Shown: in pieces, positions 18,828-26,740 of the stretch
Numbering within the stretch: position 1 is the stretch's first letter
Layout of the letters: each line of letters begins with the position of its first letter
NCBI GenBank assembly: GCA_937927515.1
Contig: CALBDO010000002.1
Location: 77,001 to 141,000 of the forward strand
Length of the DNA: 64,000 nt
Reading direction: 5' to 3'
Source: Candidatus Kapaibacterium sp.
GTDB lineage: Bacteria > Bacteroidota > Ignavibacteria > Kapaibacteriales > UBA2268
Made by a program: the position numbers and the translations under genes
Notes under the pieces: model-generated
What the model was told of the DNA's origin: nothing
The model's database searches: none
Seen by the model: only the letters and a program-made list of their open reading frames with translations

Positions 18828-19172
18828 CTAAACTTCCCTATTTAATTGATTTTCCATGAGATTGTTGATTTCGTCTATCTGATTGAGAAGCTCTTTTACA
18901 GAGACAATCCTTAAACTATTCAAAATCGAAAGATAAGTTCTACATTGATTAAGAGTTTCCTTTGCAATGGCGAAATTTTTTCGGCGCATCAAACTCCTTG
19001 AGGAACTCAAACCAGCGTCCAACCGAACGGGAATATCTTTCGCAAATTGAGAAAAAATACTCCGTATGTTGTAGATATCTCCGTTCAATTTACTGGAAAG
19101 TTCACCCAATGAGTTCAAGAAGTTATCGACTTTAGTTTTTAGGACTTTTTCATTATAATTTTCAATGTTCAT
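18828..19172 (-). CDS. Small helical protein of the flagellar operon, function unknown
   Basis: The gene encodes 114 residues and has an excellent ribosome site (AAGGAGG six bases before the ATG). The sequence is almost wholly alpha-helical by composition, with heptad-like leucines and isoleucines and no cysteine, signal peptide or membrane segment. I do not recognise a family. It sits between the FlgN-like chaperone (13-base gap) and flgK (1-base gap), so it is translated with them. A second export chaperone or a junction-assembly factor is the most natural guess, but this rests on position alone. Confidence 0.6.
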   Translation of the reverse strand: MNIENYNEKVLKTKVDNFLNSLGELSSKLNGDIYNIRSIFSQFAKDIPVRLDAGLSSSRSLMRRKNFAIAKETLNQCRTYLSILNSLRIVSVKELLNQIDEINNLMENQLNREV

Positions 19173-19185
19173 TACTTTCCTCCTT

Positions 19186-19614
19186 TTAAACTTTCACATT
19201 GCATACATTGTTCAATCCATTAGACAAAGCACTGAAAATCTCATTAAGGTTACTTAATGCACGATTGGTAAGTAAGCGATTCAAAGAATTCAAACTCGAG
19301 ATTTTCTCTATCATTTCTCTCATTTTATCTTTTTTCTCTATGATAGTCTCTGGTAAAGGTTTAATTTGTACCAGCTCGGATAACTTTGCTGTATAGGCTT
19401 GTTTGCGACTAAATTTTAGTTCATTCATTATGATATTGATTCTTTCGTTTTCCAAGATTTTCAATTGCTTCGAAATATCGTTCAAAACGAGGGATGTCTT
19501 TTCGACAAGTACCAAATCGTAGCGGACTAGTGCGTCTTTTTGCTCCTCGAGAGTTTTTAGCATTTTGCCTAATAGTTCAAATTCTTGGTCTATTATTTCC
19601 TCTAACCTTCTCAT
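19186..19614 (-). CDS. flgN: FlgN-like flagellar export chaperone
   Basis: This 142-residue, wholly helical protein matches the FlgN pattern: an N-terminal helix (MRRLEEIIDQEFELLGKMLK), a second helix rich in Leu and Glu around residues 27-65, and a C-terminal helix with NRLLTNRALSNLNEIFSAL. FlgN binds FlgK and FlgL in the cytosol and delivers them to the export gate. Its place upstream of flgK and flgL fits exactly. FlgN proteins diverge strongly, so the call depends on both pattern and context. It starts one base after the stop boundary of the FlgJ-like gene. Confidence 0.7.
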   Translation of the reverse strand: MRRLEEIIDQEFELLGKMLKTLEEQKDALVRYDLVLVEKTSLVLNDISKQLKILENERINIIMNELKFSRKQAYTAKLSELVQIKPLPETIIEKKDKMREMIEKISSLNSLNRLLTNRALSNLNEIFSALSNGLNNVCNVKV

Positions 19615-19615
19615 T

Positions 19616-20491
19616 TTACTCCCCCATTAGATTAAATTTAGACAGATGGTATTTAACCTTTGAAACATAGTAGCGGGTCTCTTTGAATGGTGGTATACCT
19701 TTGTATTTTAAAACATTACCTGGACCAGCATTGTACGCTGCAAGAGCCAAGTCTAAATTACCATCGAAAGTATCAAGCATTTCTCGCAAGTATTTTGCTC
19801 CCCCGTTGATGTTATCCTCTGGGTCGAAAACATTCTTTACTCCCACGTAATTTGCAGTGGTATCTATTAGTTGCATTAATCCTTTTGCACCAGCTGGTGA
19901 TATCGCATTTGGATTACCTCCAGACTCGACAGCGATGATAGACTTCAGCAGCAAGGGAGAAAGTTTGTGGCGCTCGGCAACTTCATTTATGATGTGCTCA
20001 TATTTAGAAATTCGCCGAGCAACTGAATCTACTTTTTCGTTAAACGATACATATGGTTTTTCTACTTGTGGTTTGCTCTCCTTGTGTTTAATTAACTCAA
20101 ATTTTTTGGAACTTGGAGCTGATGCGGAGATTTTTTCCTTGTTAATTAATTTTTCACCGGTTAGTTCTTGATATATCTTATCGGCAATGCCAATTGTGGC
20201 ACCATTTTTGGAAATGTATTCTGTTAGTTCCATCAAACCCAGGTCATTTAGAATATCCCCACCAAATGAATTTGTTTTTTCCGCTTCATCCAAAGCATTA
20301 AGCATCGATTTTTGCATACCTTTGAAAACCATATAAGTGAACAATGCTTCGAATTGCCTTGCGACTTGTTCAATTTGCTTTTTCTCTTCGGGTGTGAGTT
20401 TCCCTCGAACAGAATTCGAGGTACGCCCCTCCTTAAAATTTTCTATAATTTTATTTTGTGTTACAAGGTCGATTCTTTCTAATTCTAACAT
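19616..20491 (-). CDS. flgJ: FlgJ-like rod-binding protein fused to an SLT lytic transglycosylase
   Basis: This 291-residue protein joins two domains. Residues about 28-115 form the FlgJ rod-binding (rod cap) domain (RQFEALFTYMVFKGMQKSM, then GIADKIYQELTGE). Residues about 165-285 form a soluble lytic transglycosylase (SLT, GH23) domain with the catalytic-Glu motif AVESGGNPNAISPAGAKGLMQ and the closing LALAAYNAGPGNV. The enzyme opens peptidoglycan so that the growing rod can pass. The fusion partner differs from the GH73 N-acetylglucosaminidase of Salmonella FlgJ. It is exported without a classical signal peptide, and the gene lies 23 bases after flgI. Confidence 0.9.
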   Translation of the reverse strand: MLELERIDLVTQNKIIENFKEGRTSNSVRGKLTPEEKKQIEQVARQFEALFTYMVFKGMQKSMLNALDEAEKTNSFGGDILNDLGLMELTEYISKNGATIGIADKIYQELTGEKLINKEKISASAPSSKKFELIKHKESKPQVEKPYVSFNEKVDSVARRISKYEHIINEVAERHKLSPLLLKSIIAVESGGNPNAISPAGAKGLMQLIDTTANYVGVKNVFDPEDNINGGAKYLREMLDTFDGNLDLALAAYNAGPGNVLKYKGIPPFKETRYYVSKVKYHLSKFNLMGE

Positions 20492-20514
20492 ATCACTTTG
20501 CTTTTTGTAAAAAG

Positions 20515-21621
20515 TTATTGAATAATCAATTCTGCTGAAATAGCGCCACTTTCTTTTAAAGCTTGGAAAATGGAGATTAAGTCTCTCGGGGTCACATTTA
20601 ATAGATTTAATGCATTAGCGATGTCTTGAACCGTTGGAGCTCTCAAATCAATTGCAACTGCAGGGTTCATTTGCTCTCTTACAATAATTTTGACAATAGA
20701 ATCCAGAGTGTAGCCACGATTCAAATATAGCGCAATAAAGGGTTGAGGAGGAAAGACAATTTCTTTTTGTATGGCAATTTCCAAGCCACCGTGAGCTATT
20801 ACAACTGGATTAATTTGTACATCCCCTCCAACTACTATTGTGCCGGTTCTTTCGTTTATCACCACGCGTGCGGGAGCATCTTTGGTCACTTGGGCTAGTT
20901 CAATTTGTGAAATCAAGCTCAATGCCTCGGATTGTGAGATTCCATCTGGTAATTTTACTTGAACTGTACCAGCATCAATAGGAACAGCAGAATTTGCAAG
21001 TCTTGGCAATCTATTTATTGTTTCAGCTATACGAACAGAAGTTGTAAAATCTGGCTCGTGCAAGGAAATTTTTATTTGTTGATTCTCTATAAACTTTCCA
21101 GCAATGTCTTGCTCGAGAACCAATCCATTTGGCACTCGCCCGCTTGTTACGAAATTCTTTGCAACCCTTGAACCAAGAGCCGAAAATTCATAGCCACCCA
21201 AGGTTAGAGGACCTTGCGCAAAACCAATGATTGTACCGTCGGCCAGTGATAAAGGAGTAAGAAGTAATACTCCGCCTTGCAATGATGTAGCGTCTCCAAT
21301 GGAAGAAACCGTAACATCGATTTTATTCCCCTTTTTGCTAAAAGTTGGAATTGTAGCTGTTACCATCACAGCAGCGACGTTTCTTATTCTTGGGTTCACT
21401 TGTGGCACAGTCAACCCAAACCGCTTGAGCATATTGATAACAGATTGTACAGTGTGAGTCGATAGTTGATTATCACCAGTATTGTTCAAACCAGAGACAA
21501 GCCCATAGCCAATTGCTTGGACAACAGTTTGTCCCTCTACTTTTGCAATATCTTTAATTCTTGCTGAAAGCAGTAGAAATGAAACACAAGTGATACACAG
21601 AATCTGAAATAGTCTTTTCAT
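20515..21621 (-). CDS. flgI: Flagellar P-ring protein (FlgI)
   Basis: I choose the ATG at 21621 (368 residues) over a TTG two codons upstream that overlaps the flgH stop. A signal peptide (about 1-20, MKRLFQILCITCVSFLLLSA) is followed at once by the family signature RIKDIAKVEGQTVVQAIGYG and GLVSGLNNTGD. The C-terminal part keeps PAVAIDLRAPTVQDIANALN. FlgI forms the periplasmic ring that surrounds the rod at the peptidoglycan layer, so its presence supports a diderm envelope. It is two bases downstream of flgH and is assisted by FlgA, encoded just before flgH. Confidence 0.95.
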   Translation of the reverse strand: MKRLFQILCITCVSFLLLSARIKDIAKVEGQTVVQAIGYGLVSGLNNTGDNQLSTHTVQSVINMLKRFGLTVPQVNPRIRNVAAVMVTATIPTFSKKGNKIDVTVSSIGDATSLQGGVLLLTPLSLADGTIIGFAQGPLTLGGYEFSALGSRVAKNFVTSGRVPNGLVLEQDIAGKFIENQQIKISLHEPDFTTSVRIAETINRLPRLANSAVPIDAGTVQVKLPDGISQSEALSLISQIELAQVTKDAPARVVINERTGTIVVGGDVQINPVVIAHGGLEIAIQKEIVFPPQPFIALYLNRGYTLDSIVKIIVREQMNPAVAIDLRAPTVQDIANALNLLNVTPRDLISIFQALKESGAISAELIIQ

Positions 21622-21623
21622 TT

Positions 21624-22199
21624 TCAAAACAAAATTCTTAGAAACTTTGTTAGTAAACCAGGCTCTTGTATTTTGCTTACAGAGCCATCTCCTTCAATAG
21701 TTAGTGTCAAATCCAGAATGTTGTATGAAAAAACGCTATTATTAGGCAAGATATCTACGGGTCGGACTGTTCCACTGATAATTATTGTTTGTTCCTCTCC
21801 ATTGATTTTAGTTGTTCGCTTTCCTTCGATATACAGATTGCCCACTTCGTCGATTTTCATAACACGAGCACTAATTTTCGAACGGATATTTTCCCTTCGT
21901 GTTGTTTGTCCGCTTCCTGTAAAACCAGTTGAAGTAGACAAATCTGCATTTGCTTTGAATGAATTATTGTCTACACCGGCATTGACTTCTCCTCCCATAG
22001 AACTCGAGCGGGAATCTCTCGTAATTGCAGTATTGTCTGCCTGGGTTTCTTCAAGAATCAAAATTGTTACTGCGTCTCCAATTTTATAAGCTTTCACATC
22101 GGAGAAAAGCGAACGAGAGGTATTCTGATTGAATTGTCCAAAAAGATATGATGAAGATACGAAACTAAGAAGTATCAAAAAAACAAGAAATTTTATCAT
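21624..22199 (-). CDS. flgH: Flagellar L-ring protein (FlgH) without a lipobox cysteine
   Basis: The start is the ATG at 22199 (191 residues), preceded by AAGGT; longer versions would overlap flgA without a ribosome site. A signal peptide (about 1-24) ends FGQ rather than in a lipobox, and the mature protein has no cysteine at its N-terminus. The FlgH core is clear: SLFSDVKAYKIGDAVTILI near the start, RRENIRSKISARVMKI, GNLYIEGKRT and ISGTVRPVDILPNNSV. FlgH forms the outer-membrane ring and is normally a lipoprotein, so this version must be anchored another way. It lies between flgA and flgI. Confidence 0.92.
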   Translation of the reverse strand: MIKFLVFLILLSFVSSSYLFGQFNQNTSRSLFSDVKAYKIGDAVTILILEETQADNTAITRDSRSSSMGGEVNAGVDNNSFKANADLSTSTGFTGSGQTTRRENIRSKISARVMKIDEVGNLYIEGKRTTKINGEEQTIIISGTVRPVDILPNNSVFSYNILDLTLTIEGDGSVSKIQEPGLLTKFLRILF

Positions 22200-22210
22200 A
22201 TGTTTACCTT

Positions 22211-22900
22211 TTATTTCGAAACAACAACACAACCATCAACCGAAGCTAAACCAACAACTACATTTCCGTTCCTCTCTTGCCGGACCCGCACTTGTTCACC
22301 AGAATTTGCATCGTTCAAAGCAGTACCATAAGTATCTACTCGTACACTTCCACTCAATACAACAATACGCACCTTCTCTCCGCGTCGAATTGCAAAAGGT
22401 TCTTGTACAAGTGCCTTCGACACAATTGCCCCACGAACGATGTTATGCTTTGCTACCCTTCCAATTACATAGTCTATCGAAACATCATTTGGGTCTAATG
22501 AAGAAGGGACTTCCTTTTTTTCAATGGAGCAATTCTCCAAAGAGATTACATCGCCTCTATTAATAGGGACCTTTGCAATTAAAACTTCTTTGAATAATTT
22601 AATTCGAACGGGTATCTCAATCCTCCTAACTTTATTTCCGTTGTGCCAAAACTCGAGACCGACGAAAATGTTGCCAGAAAGAAATTGCCTCCCAAAGTCG
22701 AACTCGTAGGAAACATCTTTCTGTGGGAAGTAATAATCGGAAATTACGTTCGGCAAAGCAATTTCTGCCTCATTACCAACTTTTTCCCTTATAGCATGCA
22801 AGAGTTGTTCTTTTATCTCCGCCCCTTTAAAAAAACTCTGCGAGGACAAGTCCAAAGTTGAAATCGTTAAAAGCACAATGCACAACCAAATAGTTTTCAT
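22211..22900 (-). CDS. flgA: Flagellar P-ring assembly chaperone (FlgA)
   Basis: This 229-residue protein has a signal peptide (about 1-20) and the FlgA C-terminal SAF-type region: VPINRGDVISLENC, VIGRVAKHNIVRGAIVSK, IRRGEKVRIVVLSGSVRVDT and the closing GEQVRVRQERNGNVVVGLAS. FlgA is a periplasmic chaperone that helps FlgI polymerise around the rod. Its position between flgG and flgH, 4 bases after flgG, is the common order in FCB and deltaproteobacterial flagellar operons. Length and end match the family. Confidence 0.92.
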   Translation of the reverse strand: MKTIWLCIVLLTISTLDLSSQSFFKGAEIKEQLLHAIREKVGNEAEIALPNVISDYYFPQKDVSYEFDFGRQFLSGNIFVGLEFWHNGNKVRRIEIPVRIKLFKEVLIAKVPINRGDVISLENCSIEKKEVPSSLDPNDVSIDYVIGRVAKHNIVRGAIVSKALVQEPFAIRRGEKVRIVVLSGSVRVDTYGTALNDANSGEQVRVRQERNGNVVVGLASVDGCVVVSK

Positions 22901-22904
22901 GGTG

Positions 22905-23690
22905 TTACCGTTTTAGATTTACTGCAGATGCCAGTATACTATCGGCGGTTTGTACAGCTTTGGTATTCAATTCATATGCACGCTGGGCTAATATCATATT
23001 CACCATTTCTTCGACAATATCCACATTGGATGATTCCAAATGTCTTTGAATAATTTCGCCAGTATTGTTGAAGCCAGGTTGCTCTAAAATCATTGGCCCA
23101 GAGGCAGGAGTTTCGACAAAGGCATTTTCTCCAATTGAACGCAAACCAGCAGGATTGATAAATCTGGCAAGGAGGATTTGACCGAGTATTTGCTCTTCCC
23201 CATTTTGAAATATAGCCTTGAAGAAACCATCACGCGTTACCTCGATATTTACAGCATCTTGTGGAATAACAATGGCTGGCTCGAGTTTGTAGCCTTGTGA
23301 TGTTACGACTTGTCCATTTCGGTCGATGTGAAAAGAACCATCTCTGGTAAACGCATAGGTGTTGTCGGGACGTACAACTACAAAAAAGCCGTCTCCATTA
23401 ATTGCCATATCAAGTGGATTATTCGTTTCAACAATATCACCCTGACTAAATACTTTTGTCGTTGCAACCAATTCTGTACCAGAGCCTATTTGAACTTCGT
23501 TTGGTGGCTCTGTTCCAGTTCTTTGGACATTACCCATTGGTCGGAGCACTTCATACAATAGGTCTTGAAATTCTGGTCTGACTTTTTTATAAGCATAGGT
23601 ATTAACATTAGCAATATTATTTGCGATTATTTCTACAAATCTCTGTTGAGCTGATAATCCGGTTGCTGCAGTTCTTAAAGTTTTATCCAT
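22905..23690 (-). CDS. flgG: Flagellar distal rod protein (FlgG)
   Basis: This 261-residue protein has the rod/hook-family N-terminus (LSAQQRFVEIIANNIANVNT, then FQDLLYE). In the middle are the D1-domain features NNPLDMAINGDGFF and FTRDGSFHIDRNGQVV. The C-terminus EEMVNMILAQRAYELNTKAV is nearly invariant in FlgG. The length equals that of E. coli FlgG. It forms the distal rod that runs through the P and L rings encoded by the next genes. It lies 18 bases after the flgF-type paralogue. Confidence 0.95.
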   Translation of the reverse strand: MDKTLRTAATGLSAQQRFVEIIANNIANVNTYAYKKVRPEFQDLLYEVLRPMGNVQRTGTEPPNEVQIGSGTELVATTKVFSQGDIVETNNPLDMAINGDGFFVVVRPDNTYAFTRDGSFHIDRNGQVVTSQGYKLEPAIVIPQDAVNIEVTRDGFFKAIFQNGEEQILGQILLARFINPAGLRSIGENAFVETPASGPMILEQPGFNNTGEIIQRHLESSNVDIVEEMVNMILAQRAYELNTKAVQTADSILASAVNLKR

Positions 23691-23708
23691 ATTCTTAACA
23701 AAAATTAG

Positions 23709-24491
23709 TTAAACAACTCTTCCAATTCGAATACTTTGTTCAATTGTCTGTTCGTTTGTTTGAATTGCCTTCATTCCCAAGTCGAAGAGCCTTTGAAGTT
23801 CAATCAAAGCAACCATTTCTTCAATTGGATTGACATTAGAATTTTCCACCCACCCTTGGCGAATTGAAACATCTTCGAAAGCTAGATATTTTTGGCGAGT
23901 TTCCTCCGTTGGCTTGAAATAAACGCCGGAAACTTTACGAAGCGTTTCGGGATTCTCGACTTCGATTGGGGTAATTCTACCTATGAGCGCATAGTTCAAA
24001 TAAACCTCTCCGCGCTCTGTTATCCTAATGTTAGAGGAAATGGTATTCTCAATTGAAGAAGTATCCACAGTAAACTCACGAAGTAGATTTAATTTCCCAG
24101 TGTCTGCTACCAGAAACTTGCCATCCTTGGCGACGATGAAACCATCCCTGTTTAAAGTGAAGTTTCCGGCTCTTGTGAGAAATCTTTCTCCATTCTCGTC
24201 CTCGACCTCGAAAAAAGCCTTGGGATTTTCAATAACCAAATCCAGTGGATTATCTGTCTTTTCAAAACTTCCAACAGTGAAATCGATATATGCTCCAATT
24301 GGTAAATCTACCGTATCTGAATAACCAAAATTTTTTATTACATTCATTTTTGCTTCGATTAAGGCCTTTTCAAACAACCTCTCTTTTTTGAAACCTATTG
24401 TATTGGCATTAGATAAGTTATTCGAAACAAGCTCTAACCTCACTTGCTGGGGGAGCATACCCAATGCCGAAGTATATAGTTCTTTTATCAT
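23709..24491 (-). CDS. flgF: Flagellar rod protein FlgF-type (FlgG paralogue)
   Basis: This 260-residue rod-family protein has the N-terminal ELVSNNLSNANTIGFKKERL motif, a central KTDNPLDLVIENPKAFF and FLTRAGNFTLNRDGF, and a C-terminus (NPIEEMVALIELQRLFDLGM) that is more divergent than that of FlgG. The ribosome site AAGGAGG lies four bases before the ATG. Being the less conserved copy placed before flgG, it is best called FlgF, a proximal or transitional rod subunit. Its start overlaps the small upstream gene by 4 bases. Confidence 0.88.
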   Translation of the reverse strand: MIKELYTSALGMLPQQVRLELVSNNLSNANTIGFKKERLFEKALIEAKMNVIKNFGYSDTVDLPIGAYIDFTVGSFEKTDNPLDLVIENPKAFFEVEDENGERFLTRAGNFTLNRDGFIVAKDGKFLVADTGKLNLLREFTVDTSSIENTISSNIRITERGEVYLNYALIGRITPIEVENPETLRKVSGVYFKPTEETRQKYLAFEDVSIRQGWVENSNVNPIEEMVALIELQRLFDLGMKAIQTNEQTIEQSIRIGRVV

Positions 24492-24679
24492 CCTTCCTCC
24501 TTGGATGTAATTGTTAAATCACCCTTTGAGGCTCTTTCGGTTTCACTCTCTTTCTTTAAAAAGTTTAGATAGCACTCGTAAATCGGCTTGCGCTCCAATA
24601 CCAACTGTTTCAACGCTTCCAACAACATCTCTCTTTCGTCCAATGTTAAAATCCTTTCTGGTTCCATACTAGTGTACAT
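24488..24679 (-). CDS. Small acidic helical protein at the head of the flagellar operon
   Basis: This 63-residue reading frame overlaps flgF by an ATGA junction, which argues that it is translated. It has two ATG candidates (24679 and 24667), neither with a clear ribosome site. The sequence is helical (LTLDEREMLLEALKQLVLER) and ends with a charged tail rich in Glu, Lys and Ser. No family is recognised. It is the first gene of the minus-strand operon and could be a regulator or assembly factor; a leader peptide for flgF coupling is an alternative. Confidence 0.5.
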   Translation of the reverse strand: MYTSMEPERILTLDEREMLLEALKQLVLERKPIYECYLNFLKKESETERASKGDLTITSKEEG

Positions 24680-24815
24680 TGAATAAATAGATTTGTCAAG
24701 TAATATGCCAAAGGAAAGAGAAATTAATTGTCATCATATATTGTTTATTTACAAGGAGTTGTGAAATTCTTTTCGGTTTAAAATTTTACAAAGCCGAGAT
24801 TTTTAACTAATTTTG

Positions 24816-26039
24816 GTGATTAATAATAAACAATGGTTAGAATTGTCCACTAAATTACTTAGAAAACTAATTTTACCAACCCCAGAAGAGTGGTTTTCTC
24901 GTTCGAGATATGTTTTGGGGATAATGAGCGGAACCTCTGTAGATGGAGTAGATTTAACTCTAGCAAAATTTATTGGTTCGAAGTCGAAAAATTTTATGTT
25001 TACAATAATTTCTCACAATTCGTATCCGTTTCCCAAAGGGATTAAAGAGCAAATTCAAAAAGCAATAGCAAACGAAGCAAGGACCCGAGATATTGCTTTT
25101 TTGAATTTCGAACTGGCGTACTTTTACACCAAATTGGTAAAAGATTTTCTTAGGTCTATCAACTTCCCCTTGGAAAAAATCGATGCAATCGGCGTACACG
25201 GACAAACTATCTGGCACGAACCACACCCAGACAGTCAATTTCAAAATGGCACTACATTTCAATGTGTATCGCTGTCTGCAATGGCACAAATGCTTAAAAT
25301 ACCTGTTGTTGGCGACTTTCGTTCGAAAGACATTGCTTCTGGGGGCGAGGGAGCACCTCTTGTTCCAATTTTTGATTACGAATTTCTTGGTTCGAAGACC
25401 GAGAACATAATTGCTTTGAATATAGGTGGAATTGCAAACATCACATACATCCCCAAAGATGAAAACCTCAGTAAAGTTATTGCATTCGACACTGGTCCGG
25501 GTAATGTCTGGATTGATGGGGCTATGCAAGTTCTTTTTCAACAAGATTATGACAAGAATGGGGATTTTGCCCGCAACGGTCGACTGAATAATCAGTTATT
25601 CAAGAAATTAAAAGCAATTCCATATATTCGAAAAAAACCACCAAAATCCACTGGACGAGAATTGTTTAGCCAAGAGAAATTGCAAGAAATAATAGTGCAT
25701 TCAGACACAAAAAAGATTCAACCAAATGACATGATTACAACATTGACTCATTTCACCGCTTGGTCGATAGCAGAGAACATAAAAAAATTTGCAAATATCA
25801 ATTCAAAATTGATTGTTTCTGGTGGTGGAGCAAAAAACTCCTTCCTATTGGAATTGATTCAGTTTTATCTTCCAAGTACAACTGTTCATACAAGCGATAC
25901 TTATGGAATACCCATCGAAGCAAAGGAATCGCTTGCATTTGCGTTCCTGGCATACCTTCGTATGGGAGGATTACCTTCGAATATTCCAAATGTGACAGGC
26001 TCGAGAGAAAGAATTTCCCTCGGTATTGTAGCTGTCTAA
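24816..26039 (+). CDS. anmK: Anhydro-N-acetylmuramic acid kinase (AnmK)
   Basis: The protein shows every AnmK landmark: GIMSGTSVDGVDL for ATP binding, HGQTIWHEP, GDFRSKDIASGGEGAPL, NIGGIANIT and FDTGPGN, then STGRELF. It opens and phosphorylates 1,6-anhydro-MurNAc, returning recycled cell-wall sugar to MurNAc-6-phosphate. No ATG precedes the first motif; I place the start at a GTG at 24816 (407 residues), with a TTG one codon earlier as alternative. That leaves about 33 residues before the usual N-terminus, so the real start may lie further in. It is divergent from the flagellar operon and followed by the mraZ-rsmH pair. Confidence 0.92.
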   Translation: MINNKQWLELSTKLLRKLILPTPEEWFSRSRYVLGIMSGTSVDGVDLTLAKFIGSKSKNFMFTIISHNSYPFPKGIKEQIQKAIANEARTRDIAFLNFELAYFYTKLVKDFLRSINFPLEKIDAIGVHGQTIWHEPHPDSQFQNGTTFQCVSLSAMAQMLKIPVVGDFRSKDIASGGEGAPLVPIFDYEFLGSKTENIIALNIGGIANITYIPKDENLSKVIAFDTGPGNVWIDGAMQVLFQQDYDKNGDFARNGRLNNQLFKKLKAIPYIRKKPPKSTGRELFSQEKLQEIIVHSDTKKIQPNDMITTLTHFTAWSIAENIKKFANINSKLIVSGGGAKNSFLLELIQFYLPSTTVHTSDTYGIPIEAKESLAFAFLAYLRMGGLPSNIPNVTGSRERISLGIVAV

Positions 26040-26224
26040 AATTTCACTTACTTGCCTTACTTTTGATAAACTTTCCATAGAGCATATCGAGAAATTAACC
26101 CTGCAATTTAAACTTTATCGAAGAACAAATTTTTGAAAAAAATCAAAAAAAATTTGGAAAAAAAAATTTTATGTTTAATTTTGCAGTGGGGATAAACATA
26201 AATTCTATCCCAAAATTTTTTATA

Positions 26225-26244
26225 AAAGTGGGGCAAAGTGGAAT
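26225..26244 (+). promoter_or_regulatory. MraZ-box-like direct repeats at the mraZ start
   Basis: Two exact copies of AAAGTGG, each followed by three variable bases, occupy 26225-26234 and 26235-26244, a strict 10-base period. They touch the ATG at 26243. MraZ is known to bind tandem ~10-base repeats of the AAAGTG(G/T)NNN or TGGG type upstream of its own gene. Another GTGGG lies at 26186-26190. The position suggests autoregulation, with the repeat also serving as a ribosome-binding region. The match to the known pattern is visible; the binding is inference. Confidence 0.6.
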
Positions 26245-26740
26245 GACTTTTTTTCAAGGTAGCGAAGAGTATGTAATCGACAACAAGGGAAGGGTGACCA
26301 TCCCACCATATATGCGTCGTTCTCTTAGCCCCGAGGCACGCGAAACATTTACAATTACTCGAGGAATTCGAAAGTGCATAATTGCTTATCCAATAGACCA
26401 ATGGGAGAAGATACAGCAGAAATTGAAAGAACTTAATCCGTTTAACCCAGAGAATGACAAGATAATTACATTTTTCACAATGTTTTGCAAAGAAGTCGCT
26501 CTTGATACCCAAAACAGAATACTTATCCCAAAGGATTTACTTACATATGCCAATATCGACTCCAGAGCATTGATTGTAGGAAAAATCGACCATATCGAAA
26601 TTTGGAATCCAGAGGAATTTGCAAAGATTTACTCATTCGACGAAGAGGAATATGCCAAAATATTCGAAAAAGTCTTGGGAACAAATCATTACAACACAAG
26701 CGAAAGTTTAGGCGATAGCAATGAAAATCCATACGATTGA
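26243..26740 (+). CDS. mraZ: Transcriptional regulator MraZ
   Basis: I place the start at the ATG at 26243 (165 residues) because the family N-terminus begins here (MTFFQGSEEYVIDNKGRVTI). An in-frame ATG at 26171 would add 24 unlike residues across the probable operator. Two AbrB-like swapped-hairpin repeats are visible, the second with EVALDTQNRILIPKDLLTYA. MraZ is a ring-shaped DNA-binding protein that controls the division and cell-wall cluster. It overlaps rsmH at a TGATG junction. The C-terminal ~25 residues form an unstructured acidic tail. Confidence 0.9.
   Translation: MTFFQGSEEYVIDNKGRVTIPPYMRRSLSPEARETFTITRGIRKCIIAYPIDQWEKIQQKLKELNPFNPENDKIITFFTMFCKEVALDTQNRILIPKDLLTYANIDSRALIVGKIDHIEIWNPEEFAKIYSFDEEEYAKIFEKVLGTNHYNTSESLGDSNENPYD

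Noticed and set aside
22129-22563. 144-codon plus-strand frame across flgH and flgA
   Set aside because: It overlaps two recognised flagellar genes on the opposite strand and encodes a Gln/His/Leu-rich product without family resemblance.
24770-24800. Sigma-28-like promoter before anmK (TAAA, then GCCGAGA)
   Set aside because: The spacing between the two elements is about 10 bases rather than 15, and the orientation points to anmK, not to the flagellar operon.
24680-24815. Sigma-54 promoter for the flagellar operon
   Set aside because: No TGGC-N8-TTGC pattern with correct spacing was found on the minus strand in the region upstream of 24679.
24960-25544. 194-codon open frame antisense to anmK
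   Set aside because: It mirrors conserved AnmK motifs and has cysteine-rich low-complexity translation; a shadow frame.
26171-26242. Longer N-terminus for MraZ starting at the ATG at 26171
   Set aside because: The 24 extra residues do not resemble the family, and this start would place the tandem AAAGTGG repeats inside the coding region.
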